DNA of 64,000 nt, taken from Sipunculus nudus. Its lineage: Eukaryota; Annelida; Sipuncula; Golfingiida; Sipunculidae. The stretch is taken from positions 72,386,624-72,450,623 of the forward strand of contig CM049308.1 in assembly GCA_026874595.1 (NCBI GenBank), given 5' to 3'. Positions 1 to 29,080 of the stretch are shown here, in pieces (position 1 is the stretch's first letter; each line of letters opens with the position of its first letter). The position numbers and the translations under genes were made by a program. The notes below the pieces were generated by a model. It saw nothing but the letters and a program-made list of their open reading frames with translations, was not told the origin of the DNA and ran no database searches.

Positions 1-1394
1 GTAATCGGCAGCCGTTTTATCATTTTAATGACCCTGTGGTCAAGCAAATAATATGCAGCTTCGCAAAGTGTCAATGATCAACCATGAAATAAAGTTAAAG
101 GATATTTACCACTTTACCCTTGCTGTGTTTATCCTATGAGCACATCACACGGTGACATGAACACCAACACGCATTAAGGTAACAACTGGGGATTGCTCAA
201 TCCTTTGTGTTCCAGTCCCGGGAACAACAGTAATGGTGGCCTTTGATGTTTTTTGGGGCGAGTGATCAGTGTCTGCCAGAGATGGCGTATCATGTCCATT
301 TTAGTCAGATCCATTTTACTCATAGAATGTTAGTTTGAGTTGAAATCCACTGTCCATTGTCCGCAGTTGTGAGGTGTCTGCCTTACAGAGGTTCCGCTTA
401 TACATAACATATATATAGGGAATTTTGAAGGGACTTAACTATATTGTCCATTATAGCCAGTTGTCCGCCTAAGTGAGGTGTCCGTTAGACCAGTTTTCAC
501 TGTACCTATCTTGAAATATTCTGTGAAGTAAAGATAAAACATGTAGGTTAGTGATCAAGTTTCCTTTGTGAGCTAATGGTAGATTTGGGACTACTCTAGT
601 CTCTATTAGAGCATCAGTTGACTGTACGTTGGACCTGAAATTCCTGAGTTTGAAATGATACAGATGGTTCTCCTGGTAAGAAGATGATGAAAACACTTTG
701 TTTCCTGTTGTGTGGATAATGAGAAAGCTTAGTGGAGGCATTAGATTTATTAGAAAACAGAGATATTGGAAATTGTTTTATGCTTTGTATCCTGTGAAGA
801 TCCTTCGACTAACAAGCCCAGACTATTCATCTGTATCCAGACACTTTGTGGGGTTGCAAGACAGAACACTAGGGATCTTCCTAAATAGCTGTATGATGTT
901 AAGAGAATGAGGAAGGATCCCCACACTGACGTCAGGGATATTGGAAATTTAAACTGAAAGACAGATTTTTTATGTATATGGCAAGCACCAGCTAGTCTCT
1001 CGTTCCATTTAGGTGGCATGACAGTTACCAGTAAGAATCAAAATCACAAAACAATGAAGCTGTATTAACAAAATCAGGTCTTGATTGACAAGTTGTCTGC
1101 ACCCACTCTTTGATGCATGAGATACAGCGTTATGCCATTCTCAATTTTAATAAGTCATGTAGCCGGGTTCTTAGGCTGTAAACCAAAAAAATATCAAATG
1201 ACTTAGTGGAAAACAAGAAAAGAAATATTAGTCTATCAGCTAATGGGGTTTCATGCCTGTTTCTATTTTTAGTTCAATTTTTATATTGTACTACCTTTGA
1301 TTGGTGTAATATTGGAAGTATAGGTGGTTAAGATGTTGTAATAACTCATAGTCAATAAACTTCAATGACTGAGCCTGGTAATTGTATTCTATAT
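1..1394. other. No gene seen (receptor intron or 5' flank)
   Basis: Apart from the diverged repeat at 345-510 I find no supported exon, RNA gene or intact element. Short reading frames near 469-1019 on both strands lack splice context and recognisable domains. Confidence 0.5.
345..510. repeat. Diverged repeat, two partial copies
   Basis: Two related segments share TTGTCCGC, GTGAGGTGTC and a following gtt/ccagttttcactgta-type end (about 352-400 and 446-505). This resembles terminal parts of old DNA transposons widespread in invertebrates. Too decayed to bound. Confidence 0.35.
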
Positions 1395-1412
1395 GGGAAA
1401 AACTTTATTATA

Positions 1413-1710
1413 TGTCCCCACAGCCCCCACTCCAGAGGAGACATGTTGTTTCAGTCCCAATTAACATCTGTCGTCAGTCGTTGTATGTAGAATATCTTGT
1501 GAACCCCATAACTTTTGAAGTATTTCACATTTTGTCCTGAAATTTGGTACACCAATTGTTCCTACCAATTTCTTGGACAATGCACTCCTAGAATCTCCTA
1601 ATGTTTTTTATGAGAATTAAATTTGATAAATTTCTCAACGAAGATTTGATAAATAATAACAAATTTATGACATGCAAAATATTTAAAAGACAATATTACT
1701 CAGGAGTTTT
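1413..1710. mobile_element. Transposon remnant, ATGTCCCC-type end
   Basis: The left edge has ATGTCCCC, a C-rich spacer and GGAGACAT, able to pair as a hairpin. It is followed by typical element body text (gaccccataacttttgaag-like). A matching hairpin-type end, GTCCCCCC...GGAGACAT, is seen at the far right of the repeat at 55400-55822, so both probably belong to one class. Confidence 0.4.
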
Positions 1711-2029
1711 TGATTATGCTTTCATACAAGTGTTTATTATTATCAGGTATTCCTAGCCATGCATGGACATGGTGTATGATTATTTGTCAAGTTAGAAGTC
1801 TATTTTTTTGTATGACATCCTGTAAGGACATCCTTAGGAAGCTGCATGAAACTTGGCTTAGCTTGGCTTATATATCATATCAAAGACGTTTAATATTCTT
1901 TTTTTTTCATAGATTCTAGTTTCAGTTTTGAAACATCTCATGAAAAGAACTTCAGTGTTTTTCAGTTTCTTCAATGGCATAATATTAAACAAGAAAAGGC
2001 CTATCTGGGAGGAAAAACAGAAGGTTTTG

Positions 2030-2640
2030 TAAAATATCAGACAAAACAAAATTAACCTGGGAAAGAGAAACTATGGGCAAGAATATATTAGACAAAAAGA
2101 GTTTACCATTGAACAAAACTAGGTCTTGTAAAATTGTATATCAAGCATAAGGATTGGTTAAAAAATATCAGACAAAAGAGGTTCCCTGCGGACAAGTTTT
2201 TTTTTTTTTTTTGGGGGGGGGGGGGATGTCAGACAAAAGGAGGTTATAACCTGTTAAGGGTAGGGCAGCAATTTTAACTCATAAAAAGAGAAGCTTTGGT
2301 GTAAAAAATAAAGAAGCTTGAGAGAAAAATTTTTGATAAAAATGAGACATAAGGAGGGTTACAAATTAAAAAATGGATTTGGTAGAAATATCATACAAAA
2401 AGAGTTTTTCTTTAAAAAAAGCATGTTGGTTAAAAATTATAAAAAGATGTTAACCCTGGAAAAAAGGATGGTTGGTTAAAATTAATTCAGACAAAGGTTG
2501 GACATTTCAGATGTAAAAAGGTTTTTCTTTAGAAAATAAAAGTATCTGAAAATATAGATAGAGGAGGTTTATTTGTTGGAAAAAGGAAGGTTGAGTAAAA
2601 ATATCAGACATAAAGAATATTACTGTGGTAACAGGAAGGT
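2030..2640 (+). repeat. Degenerate dispersed tandem repeat (ATCAGACAAAAGAGG)
   Basis: About eight variants of AATATCAGACAAAAGAGGTT occur at irregular 40-110 base spacing between 2030 and 2640. It looks like an old decayed array. A T16-G13 homopolymer junction (2197-2225) sits inside it. Confidence 0.5.
2197..2225 (+). repeat. T16-G13 homopolymer junction
   Basis: Sixteen T followed directly by thirteen G. Similar pyrimidine-purine junctions recur at 25518-25546 (T then G) and 30387-30424 (C then A). Confidence 0.9.
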
Positions 2641-2822
2641 TGGATAGTGAATTCATCTGGATGAGATACCAGATATTGTATAACATCTTAAGTGTCATAC
2701 CAGGGAATTGGATACTGTTGAGATACAGCTTTGCTGTTGTATAAAGAGAGGGATATTTATATTCATCTGGCACAGTCAGCATCTGAGTGGGTCCAAATGG
2801 AATTATCATATAGAGGGAAAAA

Positions 2823-3584
2823 TTAAGTTAAACACACATCACAGGAAGATTTATGAACCGTGTGGTGCTCATATGATGATATATGCAACTGCTGCCTGAC
2901 ATTTATGAAGGAAATGGGGCAAGGAATGCAATACGTCAGCCAATGAATGTGGGCCTGATTTTCTCTAGATGCTGCTGAGAATCCCTTTTGTGCCTCGTCA
3001 GCTTTCTGTTCCTGGTGCAAAAAGTCTGGTGTAGCCAAATTAAGCTTTACTTAAATTTCCCCCTTGAAAAGATGATCTGCCTCGTAAATAGTGTTCTTGA
3101 TTAGTGTATCCTTCCCTTTTGGCCCTCTCCCTGAAGAATTTTCTGCTGTGCCAACCCCACCTGCTGTTGTCTGCCAGGCATACATATAGTGGTATACCAT
3201 GAAGGAACATGCCTCAGAGAGCAAACTGATGAGCATGATGGTAATGAGGTTACTTACGAGTCCAGCGCTCATTCCACGGCTATTGAAAGCTATTCCTCTC
3301 TCGTCGCCAACTATCAAGCACAACTTGTGATCGGAATCACTCAAAAAGGGTCCATGAATTAGTTGGTCCTCGATAAGTATCCATAGGGTTGCATTACCGT
3401 CTGAAGGCATGCAACCAGACACAGGCTTGGTCATTGTCTCAAGTTCTGCTCTCAGACAAGTATTGTACAAGAGGATTCCTTCATATCTTGCTGCATTTAG
3501 TTTGGAGAGTAGAATCTGTCTTTGTACCTTTTTGTTTCTTTGTTCTTCTTTGTTTAAGACACACAGAAAGTTACACAGAAAGAT
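2823..3584 (-). pseudogene. Unrecognised antisense reading frame with one internal stop
   Basis: One - strand frame is open for 177 codons (3584-3054), has a TAA at 3051-3053, then is open for 75 more codons to the stop at 2823. In DNA this AT-rich a random 250-codon frame should hold many stops. The first in-frame ATG is at 3434. The protein reads like real sequence: a charged N-terminal part (KLNAARYEGILLYNT), SDSDHKLCLIVGDERG, a hydrophobic stretch LITIMLISLLSEACSFMVYH, then a polar tail. I recognise no family. A perfect donor GTAAGT lies at 3257-3252 within the frame, so an exon ending there is another reading. It may be a decayed gene copy, a transposon-derived fragment or an exon of a gene antisense to the receptor. 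Confidence 0.35.
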
Positions 3585-4999
3585 TTAAATGAACTTTTTA
3601 TGGAAAATGGGAATTTAAGTAAAAGGAAGTTTGTTAAGGGTAGGGGTTGTTTCCTTTGTACATTTGGCTGAAGTGATTTTATATATTTGTACATCTGTCT
3701 ACAGGCAGATTATCAGTGCTGACTTCTGATACTGACTCCTGTTAGAGATTTTGTATCTTTCAATGAGAGAGTATAAAGCAAGGTTTAAATTGTAATTTTT
3801 TAAATTGAAACAATTTTGAAACTTACATTTTACACAAGAAAAGAACATATTTGAGAAAAAGCACCTTTAAAATTGTCATGCCATCTAAAAATTGGACAAT
3901 GTACACCAGAAATAAAGTGAGGTACCATATGGAGTGCAATATAAATTTAAAACAAAATTAGAATGATAATTTAAAGGAGTTTTCACTGCTGTTTAGACAT
4001 TTTGACTCTTTAGACAGTTTATAACATTTCACAGTGTGCTCTTAATGAACCCTGTAATTCTGTGTCTAACTCAAAGTAAACTAGCGAGTTCAAACCCCTC
4101 ACAAACATGATTGATTGATTCTTCATTCTTGCAACTTTCATCAATTTGATAAAATTTGTTAATTTTCTAATTTTTTTATATTGTTAAATGTCTATCATTG
4201 TTGACCAGTATTTGTTTGTTCCCACTAACCAAGCCAAAACGGCAATAGTAATTAATATGCATACCTTAAATGTGCTAACTGTAATCATGGACAACAGACT
4301 GGTCGTTTACTATAAAAAAAATAAAATCATTTATATAATGATCTTAGGCAGGAAGTAGCTTGTTAGGTTACCATTTTCTTGTCAACTTCACACTGGCCAA
4401 TCTTTAACTTTGTCCATACTTTCACTCTGTTGATCTGTTGTACCCACCAACTGTGCATAATAGTACAACAATTTTTCCATTTTAACCTGGCACACCATAA
4501 TATATTTTTAATTCAGAGGATTCTATTCCATTATGATACAGGGCTATTGTTTTGTTCCCTGGGGCGACCTCCCCTTTCATAGGTATTAGGGCCAGCATTC
4601 GCTAAACAGTTGATATATGGTGAAGCTGTGTGCTATTGAAGCATGATATGTGTGTGTGTGTACAGCACATTAAAGCATGATTAGGGGATCCTGTTGGTGG
4701 GATCTAGGTAGTTGTACAACCAAACAAATTTATAAAAAAAAAAATTGTCATTTTCACTTAACTAAAACATAGGCAGAAGCAGCTCATTTAATTTCTACTT
4801 TTTTGTCTGATTCACACCTGTCAACCTTCACTTTCGTGTTCTCCCTTGACTCGATGTCTCTGTCTATGGTTGACAATGGTGGGTGGATATTGGGACAATT
4901 CTTTTCTGATCACATCTAAGTTGGCTGAAACATTGACCTGAAAATTGTCAGTCAGCCAGTCTTGTTGTACTTAAATATACATAAATACTTCCTTTTCAG
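3585..4999. other. No gene seen (intron)
   Basis: AT-rich, with no supported coding exon. The juxtamembrane exon of the receptor was looked for here and in 1-2800 and not recognised. Confidence 0.5.
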
Positions 5000-21195
<16,196 letters not shown>

Positions 21196-21865
21196 GGTGG
21201 TTACTACAGGGCTAGACACTCCATTCAGTGACCTTTGACCTTTATGTGGACCTCTGAAGCATTTATAATATGTGAGATATAGTCAAGGGAATCTCATTAT
21301 TTGCTCAAGTCTAGTACTAGTGCCATGAATCATGCCTTTAAAACAGGACAATAACTGGCCTGTATATTCTCACTAGTGCTGCCATCTGTCAGTGAAGTCC
21401 GAGGTCGATATGTGGTTGGTGGTAGTAGGAGACAGAGACAATGGGTACCATGGAAAGCCTTGCATTCTGAGGGTAGAGTTCTCAAGGCCAACTTCACTGC
21501 AGGAGACCGAACATTCGCTGCCAGATGACATGTCTGTTCAAGTGTGGTGTACAACAAGAACAAGTATTCTGCCATATCCATAATGAAAAAGGAAAGGGGT
21601 AAAGATTATATTGTTAAATCTCCTGATATTCATGCTATGATATCCAGCACTGAGTAGGCCAAATGTATCATTCAAAGATCACTTGACTTGGTGAATTTGA
21701 AAACAATTCAGACTAACCACAATACAGTTGCATATCCCAGCTGTTGCTTTGTATCTTTTCTCTACTGATGGGCCAAGACATCAAGAATAGAAACAGAGGG
21801 AAACATGTAAAAATTCTGTTGAACTTGAAGGGATAACAAATAAATGTTGTTAAGTTTCATTGAGG
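21196..21865 (+). other. Probable 3' UTR of the ALK-like gene
   Basis: This non-coding stretch follows the stop codon. The first AATAAA is at 21839-21844, which would give a 3' UTR of about 660 bases. Further AATAAA hexamers occur downstream (for example near 23947), so a longer UTR is possible. Transcript ends cannot be fixed from sequence. Confidence 0.45.
21839..21844 (+). terminator. Candidate poly(A) signal, ALK-like gene
   Basis: AATAAA, the first canonical hexamer after the receptor stop codon, followed within 40 bases by T/G-rich sequence. Position and motif only; not proven. Confidence 0.4.
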
Positions 21866-24800
21866 AGCTGCTCTGCGTAGCTATTAGTGTGTTATATTAT
21901 ATGTTGAATATCTTGCCGCAAAAGTACTGTGATTCTGTCTGTCAGGAACTCTTTGCCTATCATTGAAATCCTTAAAAATTAGTGGCAGGTCCATGAAAAA
22001 AAAGTCTTGACCTATGATTCAACATAACTGGGACAAAATATCTGACCTTGACCTTTGGTTCAAGGTGAATGACAAATGAAACATCTATGAAATCCCCCAG
22101 GGCATTCTGGGTAGCAGATGAAAAGAATTTTATCGTCTCATATGTTTGTTGATAAAAAGGTTATGTCATATGTTCTCTATACATTAATCATGCTATGTTG
22201 TCAGTGAATTCAGTTTTCTTGGGTCATGCACAAGGTTTATGTTTTATATATTGTGATATCCTTATTCAACAAGCTCTTGGACAAAATCAGAGTAAATGCA
22301 ATTATGTATGACAATTTCGACTGAACATGAACTTTGTTACTGAGCTGTGCATTTAAATTTTGTTATGAATGTGATATAACCTGTTTATTTTAGTAACAGA
22401 ATGTGGTACGGAGGCTATATAATGTTGTTGTTATAACAGAATTACCATATTTACAAGGACTTCACAGACTTTTTTTTTACTTATTGTATAATCAAGTGAC
22501 CTTTAATTTTTTTAGATACTAAGTGGGATTACCCTTTAAAACATATTAGGAAATTGCAGAAAAACTAGGAATTGCAGGAATTCTTGAGGAAAAATATATT
22601 TTTGTTTGGGGGAGCTATTGAGTAAGAATTACTGGTATATATTGAATATGATATTTTAAGAGGTTTAGAAAAAGTCCAGGAAAAAATCATTAACTTTCCA
22701 GATACGGTATCTATATGCACAAGAAAAATAGATCATATCGTTTGTGCTTTTACATCATACCTTTAATTTGTGTCACCATGGAGTCAAAATTCAGATTGAT
22801 ATATTAATATATATACATATATATATATATATATATTTATTTATATATATATATGCTATAAATTTTGTATACTTTAGGAAGCACGGCCAATGATTTTTTT
22901 AATGGGAATAATTATGATACATGAGGCCAGATAACTTATTATTTATCAATATTATTTGAAGGACTTAGATCCTGCTCTCTACTGCATATATATCACTGAA
23001 GTATTTATTCAAAGATGTCAGTAAACAATCACTGATGTCAGATGACAATGATTTATTAACATGGGAACAATTTATATCCTATCTTTATGGTGTGCAAGTG
23101 GCCAGGTTGCAGCTTAGCACTGTATTCATTGTATCTAACCTGGAGAAGTATTTATTTGAGATATGAACCTATGTTACTTCTATTCATTCAGTGGTTCTCC
23201 TGATGTCTTCTTACCCTTTAAGCCCATGTGATTTAATATTCATAGTTATTTTTGTAAGATTTGTTGATAATGAAATTATATGGGTACAATTCATGATTGT
23301 TTTCAGAGAATGGGGGTAGTGTTAGCAGGGTAGTTTTTTCCAGCCTACCTGAAGATTGTTACAGTATTCAGTCATATCTTATATATATATAGTCATACAT
23401 AGGCTGAAGAATGGTGATCAGATTGGTTAAATTATTACACAGCAGTTGAGCATGTTTGTTTTCCTGGAAAGATTTTATATAAATTTATATATCAAATATA
23501 TGAATCTTCCTAAAGATTTCCACAGCATGGTATTTGAAGGCTCCAGTTTTTGTCCACCCAAAGATTACCCACTTTGAGTAAGTGAATGAACATATCTAAA
23601 CTAACCTGTATCAGGGCTTATTATTATCGCAAAGTGTCATTCATTGTTGATCCAGGTATTAAAGACCAACAATAAGAAAGACTGTTTACTGTTATTAGAC
23701 CTAAGGCTAAAATTTAACAAAAAAGTTATTGCCTGTTAACAGACGTTATTGGCAAATATACCCTATTATATAAACCAGATTATACACCTTAAGTTGTTTA
23801 ATAATGAAACTTGGTCCAAAATATCAGGACTTAATATATTCATCGCAGGTAATTCTATGACTAAATTTGTCTGATCTTTGGAACTTGGTGTACACATGCC
23901 TAGTGTTGAATGATTTTTTCTTTATCTGATCACCAATTTACCAGAAAATAAATATATAGTGCTGTACCTAAATATGTTTAAGCTATAAATATTTTTGAAA
24001 ATAGAAATATTTTACATTAAATGATGAGAAAAGATGGTATTTGAGATAAAGGGGGTGAAATGTTACAAGACTGTTGAAGTGTGGGGGTAAATACGGGACT
24101 GTGTTATATATCAGTGTGAACAATTAGTTCAGGGGGATGCATCTGATATTAAATACTTGAGATATATTGAAATTATGTACATTGGAGATTTGGAGATTCT
24201 AAAAAAAATATTTTGTTTATTTACAGTAATACTACTTTGGCTTGTCAGTGCCATCTTGTGTTCATTAAGTGAAATAAGCCTTGTATAGAGATTTTCCAAA
24301 TGGATATTTCCTATGCTTATTATCATGAACAACTGATAAATTAACAAAGATAGATAGAAATATTTAAACAGCAATGAACTGAGATATCAATTATAATTGA
24401 AACACCAGCTTGGTGTTCAGTGTTTTCATGAAATATCAGAATCAGTAGTTTCAAGTCAAAACACTAGATGGTGCTGACTGTCAAAAGCAGTTTACCATAA
24501 ATAATAATAGTAGCATTTCACAGTACCACAGAGCTAGCAAATGTTACCATTGTCTCTATGGAAATAGTTTAGAACAATGCTGGGTATCTGTTGAAGCCGT
24601 TGTGGGAGAAGTCTGATCTTTGGTTATTAATAGGAACCTTATCTAATACCATGTCCAGAAGAATATTAAACCACAAGGACCAGTCTGCCTGTTATCCTTT
24701 TTTTTTTTTTTTTTGCCTATGTGCTACACTCTTGTCTCACCAGTTGTATTGTTAGCAATGTGTAATTGAATTTGAGAGACAACTATGTGACTATAGATAA

Positions 24801-25517
24801 GCCTGGACTAATAAAATGCTATTGTTGCGCTGGCTGAGTTGATTACCTGCAGTTGAAATTATACTTTATCATCCAATAATCTGTGTTCTTTTATGATAAA
24901 ATTGTTGTCATAATAAGAAAATGGTTTGCATGTAAGAGGATACAAACAGTAAACAGCTTTTTTTATTTGCATGTTCAAAGCAAACTTTATATGACTGTAA
25001 AAGCCTATGGATTTCAATATTTAACAATTTGTTGCTCAAAGCTTGAAAGCTTACACAAAATGATGTGGGTTTATACGTGGGCCTATATAAAATATACTAT
25101 TTTCTGTTAATTATCCCATGGAGCTAGCTTATCATAAGCATTAGTTGCCATGTATTAAAATACATTTTGATTATGAGTATTATGTTAAATTATACTAAAA
25201 CAATTTTAGCATATCAATATTTTGACCTTCAAGGGCTACATACATAAAACTAAACCCATCACCACCTCAGACCCACTGTCTTGGACTGGTTCCTCTTGTC
25301 TCCAGTAGGAGGCAGCACTGTCTACATAATTTTGTACATTATATTTTCTTAGAATACTTGATTTATAGGATCTAGGGTGACAAAAGCCTTTATTTAACAC
25401 ATAACTAAAAAAAGTATAGGAAGGAAGCCTTTAATTTAAAGAAAAGATTGTCAATAAATGAGGTACAATTACGTGAAAGGATCAGTTAGTATATCTAAAA
25501 GACCAGTGGTTGATCTA
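21866..25517. other. Intergenic or extended 3' UTR, no gene seen
   Basis: AT-rich. Contains an interrupted (TA)n run at about 22801-22856, a T18 run near 24699-24716 and several AATAAA hexamers. No coding exon is supported. Some of it may be alternative 3' UTR of the receptor. Confidence 0.45.
22801..22856. repeat. Interrupted (TA)n microsatellite
   Basis: TA repeats broken by ACAT and TTTAT interruptions over about 56 bases. Confidence 0.9.
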
Positions 25518-25546
25518 TTTTTTTTTAGGGGGGGGGGGGGGGGGGG
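25518..25546. repeat. T9 - A - G19 homopolymer junction
   Basis: A T run, one A, then about nineteen G. Second T-to-G junction in the window. Confidence 0.9.
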
Positions 25547-26540
25547 AGAGGGTTAATGGTTTAAACCAGTTGACAATTATCCTAAAGAGTTCCACAACAG
25601 TAAGGTTATGTTAGCTTTAAAAAATCTGGAAAAACGCTTAAGAAAGGGCATTTCCTGCCGCTAAGGGAGATGGTAAAATTATTGAGATATGATAATCTTT
25701 TTCAGCACAGTTAATTTGGGTTTAATATTTTAAAAACATTTTGGTATCGATGGAATGGAGATTGTGGAATTCCAGAGAATTGCTGAAATAATTGACCTTT
25801 TAGGAAGAGTGGGCAGTGAACCTGAAATGACCTGGAAACTTGCCTCACAAAATAGTGTGTTTCCTTTCAGCCAGATGGGGCTAGCTGTCCAGCCATGGTT
25901 GTTACTCACTGTATGTAAAACCCATTTGGTTTAGGATTGTCCTTACAGTAAAGTTAAATTTTATTCAGCCATGTATTTTATTCAGCAATGTCGACTTAAT
26001 TCTTCTGCTTTTAGGCAGATAATACAAGTGAAAAATGGAACAAAAATGTGGGAAAAAAATGGAAAATGGGGTTTACAGTGAGAGATCTCAAGCAAAGTCT
26101 GCCTCTTGGATTAGGGTTTTTTTTGTGGTGGTTTTGGGGGGAGGGGGGGGGGAATATGGCCTGTCGGTATGTAACCTTGTCCCCATACTCTCTCTACACT
26201 CCACTGTGGCAGATGTTAGTCAGCTTTGTTAAATATATGCAAATACATGTTACACTGAAAAAAAAAACTTTTTTTTACGAAAGACAAAGCCAAAATGTGA
26301 TTTAAAAAATTTAAGCACAGTTTTTAAATTTGAAGAAAAATACTACATTATATAGATGACATTTTACATGATAACATGAATTTACATTTAAATCGCTTCG
26401 AAACTGATTCAAGAATGTATCTGATCCTGTATCAGGATGGATAGGACTGTAAAGTCTAATAATATAAATAGCTTGAACTATAACAGGATTAGATTTTAAA
26501 TTATCTGTTCTTACACAGTTACTTACCAACTCTGATGGAA

Positions 26541-26549
26541 GTGTGTGTG

Positions 26550-26602
<53 letters not shown>
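26541..26602. repeat. (GT)n(TA)n microsatellite
   Basis: GTGTGTGTGT, ATG, then more than twenty TA dinucleotides. Confidence 0.95.
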
Positions 26603-26606
<4 letters not shown>

Positions 26607-27430
26607 GGTCAAATACATGGCTTGATTTAATATCAATAATTATACTTGCAGAGAAAGACAAGGAACTGAGGGACCAGGAGGAAAGACAAATAACCACAAT
26701 GTATAGCAAATAGGTTGTTTATTGATTTCTTAGTGGTAATCAAACTCCAATAGAGTAAGCATGAAGTGACTGGATGCTGAAATTTAAAAATAGGGATGAA
26801 TGTCATATAAAAACCACATGCATGAATGTTGCACGTGACATACACAATGGTTATGATGAGTTCTAATTTTTATTATACAGCTGTACATTGGTACAAGGCA
26901 GTGTTTGCATGTGTGTGTACAAAGGCCATACCTACCACATCTGGCTCTAGTCGACCAATGCCACACACTTAGCCCGAACCTTCTTCGGACTAGTGCCACC
27001 AGTTGTGGCCGGGCCGGAAACTCAATTTGTGCTAGTTAAAATAAACTGGCTTATACATACTGCTGATGTGTAACGAGTTAATTAATACATCTGTATACTA
27101 CATAACTAACCAACAGTAGCTGTCATACACACAGAAATATCAGCAGAAAAATCATACCTGTGTAATAAAGTGTCTATGTCATGTATTACATATATGTTTA
27201 TATAAGTTTGTGCTACAGGTGATGATTCTTACTGACAGCCATTATTAACAATATCAGTAATTGGTGTACTAGTATGTACATGACATCTACTAACATGGTT
27301 CTTCAGCCATCATGAACTGTGTAGTTTCATACACAGCCTTTCCTAATTACTAAAACTACAATATTGCTGACTCTAATTCCTGAGTTGTATAATATAAGCA
27401 CATGGTTACATTCTAGATGTGCTTGTCCCC

Positions 27431-27433
<3 letters not shown>

Positions 27434-27474
<41 letters not shown>
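27434..27474. repeat. (TA)20 microsatellite
   Basis: Uninterrupted TA dinucleotides over about 41 bases. Confidence 0.95.
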
Positions 27475-27476
<2 letters not shown>

Positions 27477-28645
27477 GTCTTTGATACATAACCAGATACC
27501 TAATTTAAGTGAAACAGTGTTAACTGCTTTAAACTTCTCCTGTTAAGTGACCTATATTTATATAGTGGTTACTGTAATAAATAATAATAACAACAACAGG
27601 AAGAACAGTTAATTATGTCAATAATACAAAGCTTACCACTATGTAATAATGTGTGTAGAATTCTAGTTTCCAGCCCTGCTCACAACTGGTCCAGCATACA
27701 TAACAATCACATAATAAATGCAACAATGTAACTTCTCGTCTGTTTCAAATATATTATCTACACTACAAACCCAGCAGTAGCAGAAAAAGTATGAAAATAG
27801 TATTTTTTTTTTAATGTTATCCTCACAAAATCATGACAATCCCTGCTCTACAGGTCACACAATAATGCCCGCACTCGTGGTCATGTGATCACAACCCTCC
27901 AATCAGGGCGATCAATTACCATACTCGACCCTATTCACTCCGCCTGACTTAATTAGTATAAGCAAAACTACCTACGTGGACTGCTGAGAACTGGGGACCT
28001 TCGACTGACGGGATAAACTATGCTACTCTGCCTCCCCAAGTATGAAAGCCAGGGGAAGTGATGATTTAGTAACTACATGTTAGAATCAGTAGGGATGACA
28101 ACTTCAGTGAAATACACAGAAAAAAGTTGCCATGCCCTTCACAAAAAAAATGAGAGAAAATAGCCAGTTGGAAGACAGACACAAAACAATCATTCATTTC
28201 TGTAATCACAAAATATCACGTCTTGCTTTCAGCACAAAGCACAGTGCTCAGAGGAGGTATAACACACCACGTGAGACAAGGTATACAAAGGGTTAATGAT
28301 ATAGGTAAAGTAGCGTTAATAATCTCAGATATCTAATTGAGACAGCAGACAGTAGAGACCTCTGGTGGGGGCCATTGGAGGCAGTGACAGAGCTGTAGTG
28401 ATGATACCCACAAGGACCAGGTTAACACAAATAAACAGGACTTCACTGCTAATATGGTACACATAACCTTAAATCTATATGTATAAACAGCACCATAGCA
28501 TATGTACCTGTATTATAAATTCACATCCCCAATGTGTATTGTATTAATTAAATCACCAACATATACATTTATAGAAAGAGAATACATGTGCATTTGATAA
28601 AGAAATCACAATTTTGCACCATGAGGAGGGTTCCCCATTGTATAA

Positions 28646-28650
<5 letters not shown>

Positions 28651-28701
<51 letters not shown>
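28651..28701. repeat. (TA)25 microsatellite
   Basis: Uninterrupted TA dinucleotides over about 51 bases, 80 bases before the small frame at 28778. Confidence 0.95.
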
Positions 28702-28704
<3 letters not shown>

Positions 28705-28777
28705 GAGTGAATGAGAGAATATGTGAACACTTAAATTGCTAAATACCTAACCGTAGTACCATTATAAAACCTACAGC

Positions 28778-29080
28778 ATGGTGAAAAAATTTATCTTGAG
28801 CTACACTAAAAAATATCCACTAACATGTGGTACAAAGACACTTGAGATGCAATTTTTAACAGATGAACAGTATGAGATCAGTGGAGGGGCAGTCACCGTA
28901 AACGTGGTCACAGGTTTACAACTAATACATCAACTTTCACATCCGTGCATGTTAACTACACCACATGGCTGTGACAGCCCAGATGCAATCATGGCTTTGA
29001 CTCATTTCTGTTACAGAAATATTAAAGATCACATGATCAGCACCAAGTTCAATGGGATTCTTCAGAAATCTGTTCCCTGA
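28778..29080 (+). other. Unrecognised 100-codon reading frame
   Basis: ATG-initiated frame starting MVKKFILSYTKKYPLTCGTK and ending in a TGA at 29078. It has no signal peptide, membrane segment or motif I know. No splice sites are obvious around it. It could be a small single-exon gene, a transposon scrap or chance. Listed because it is one of the longest ATG frames in the intergenic stretch. Confidence 0.15.
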
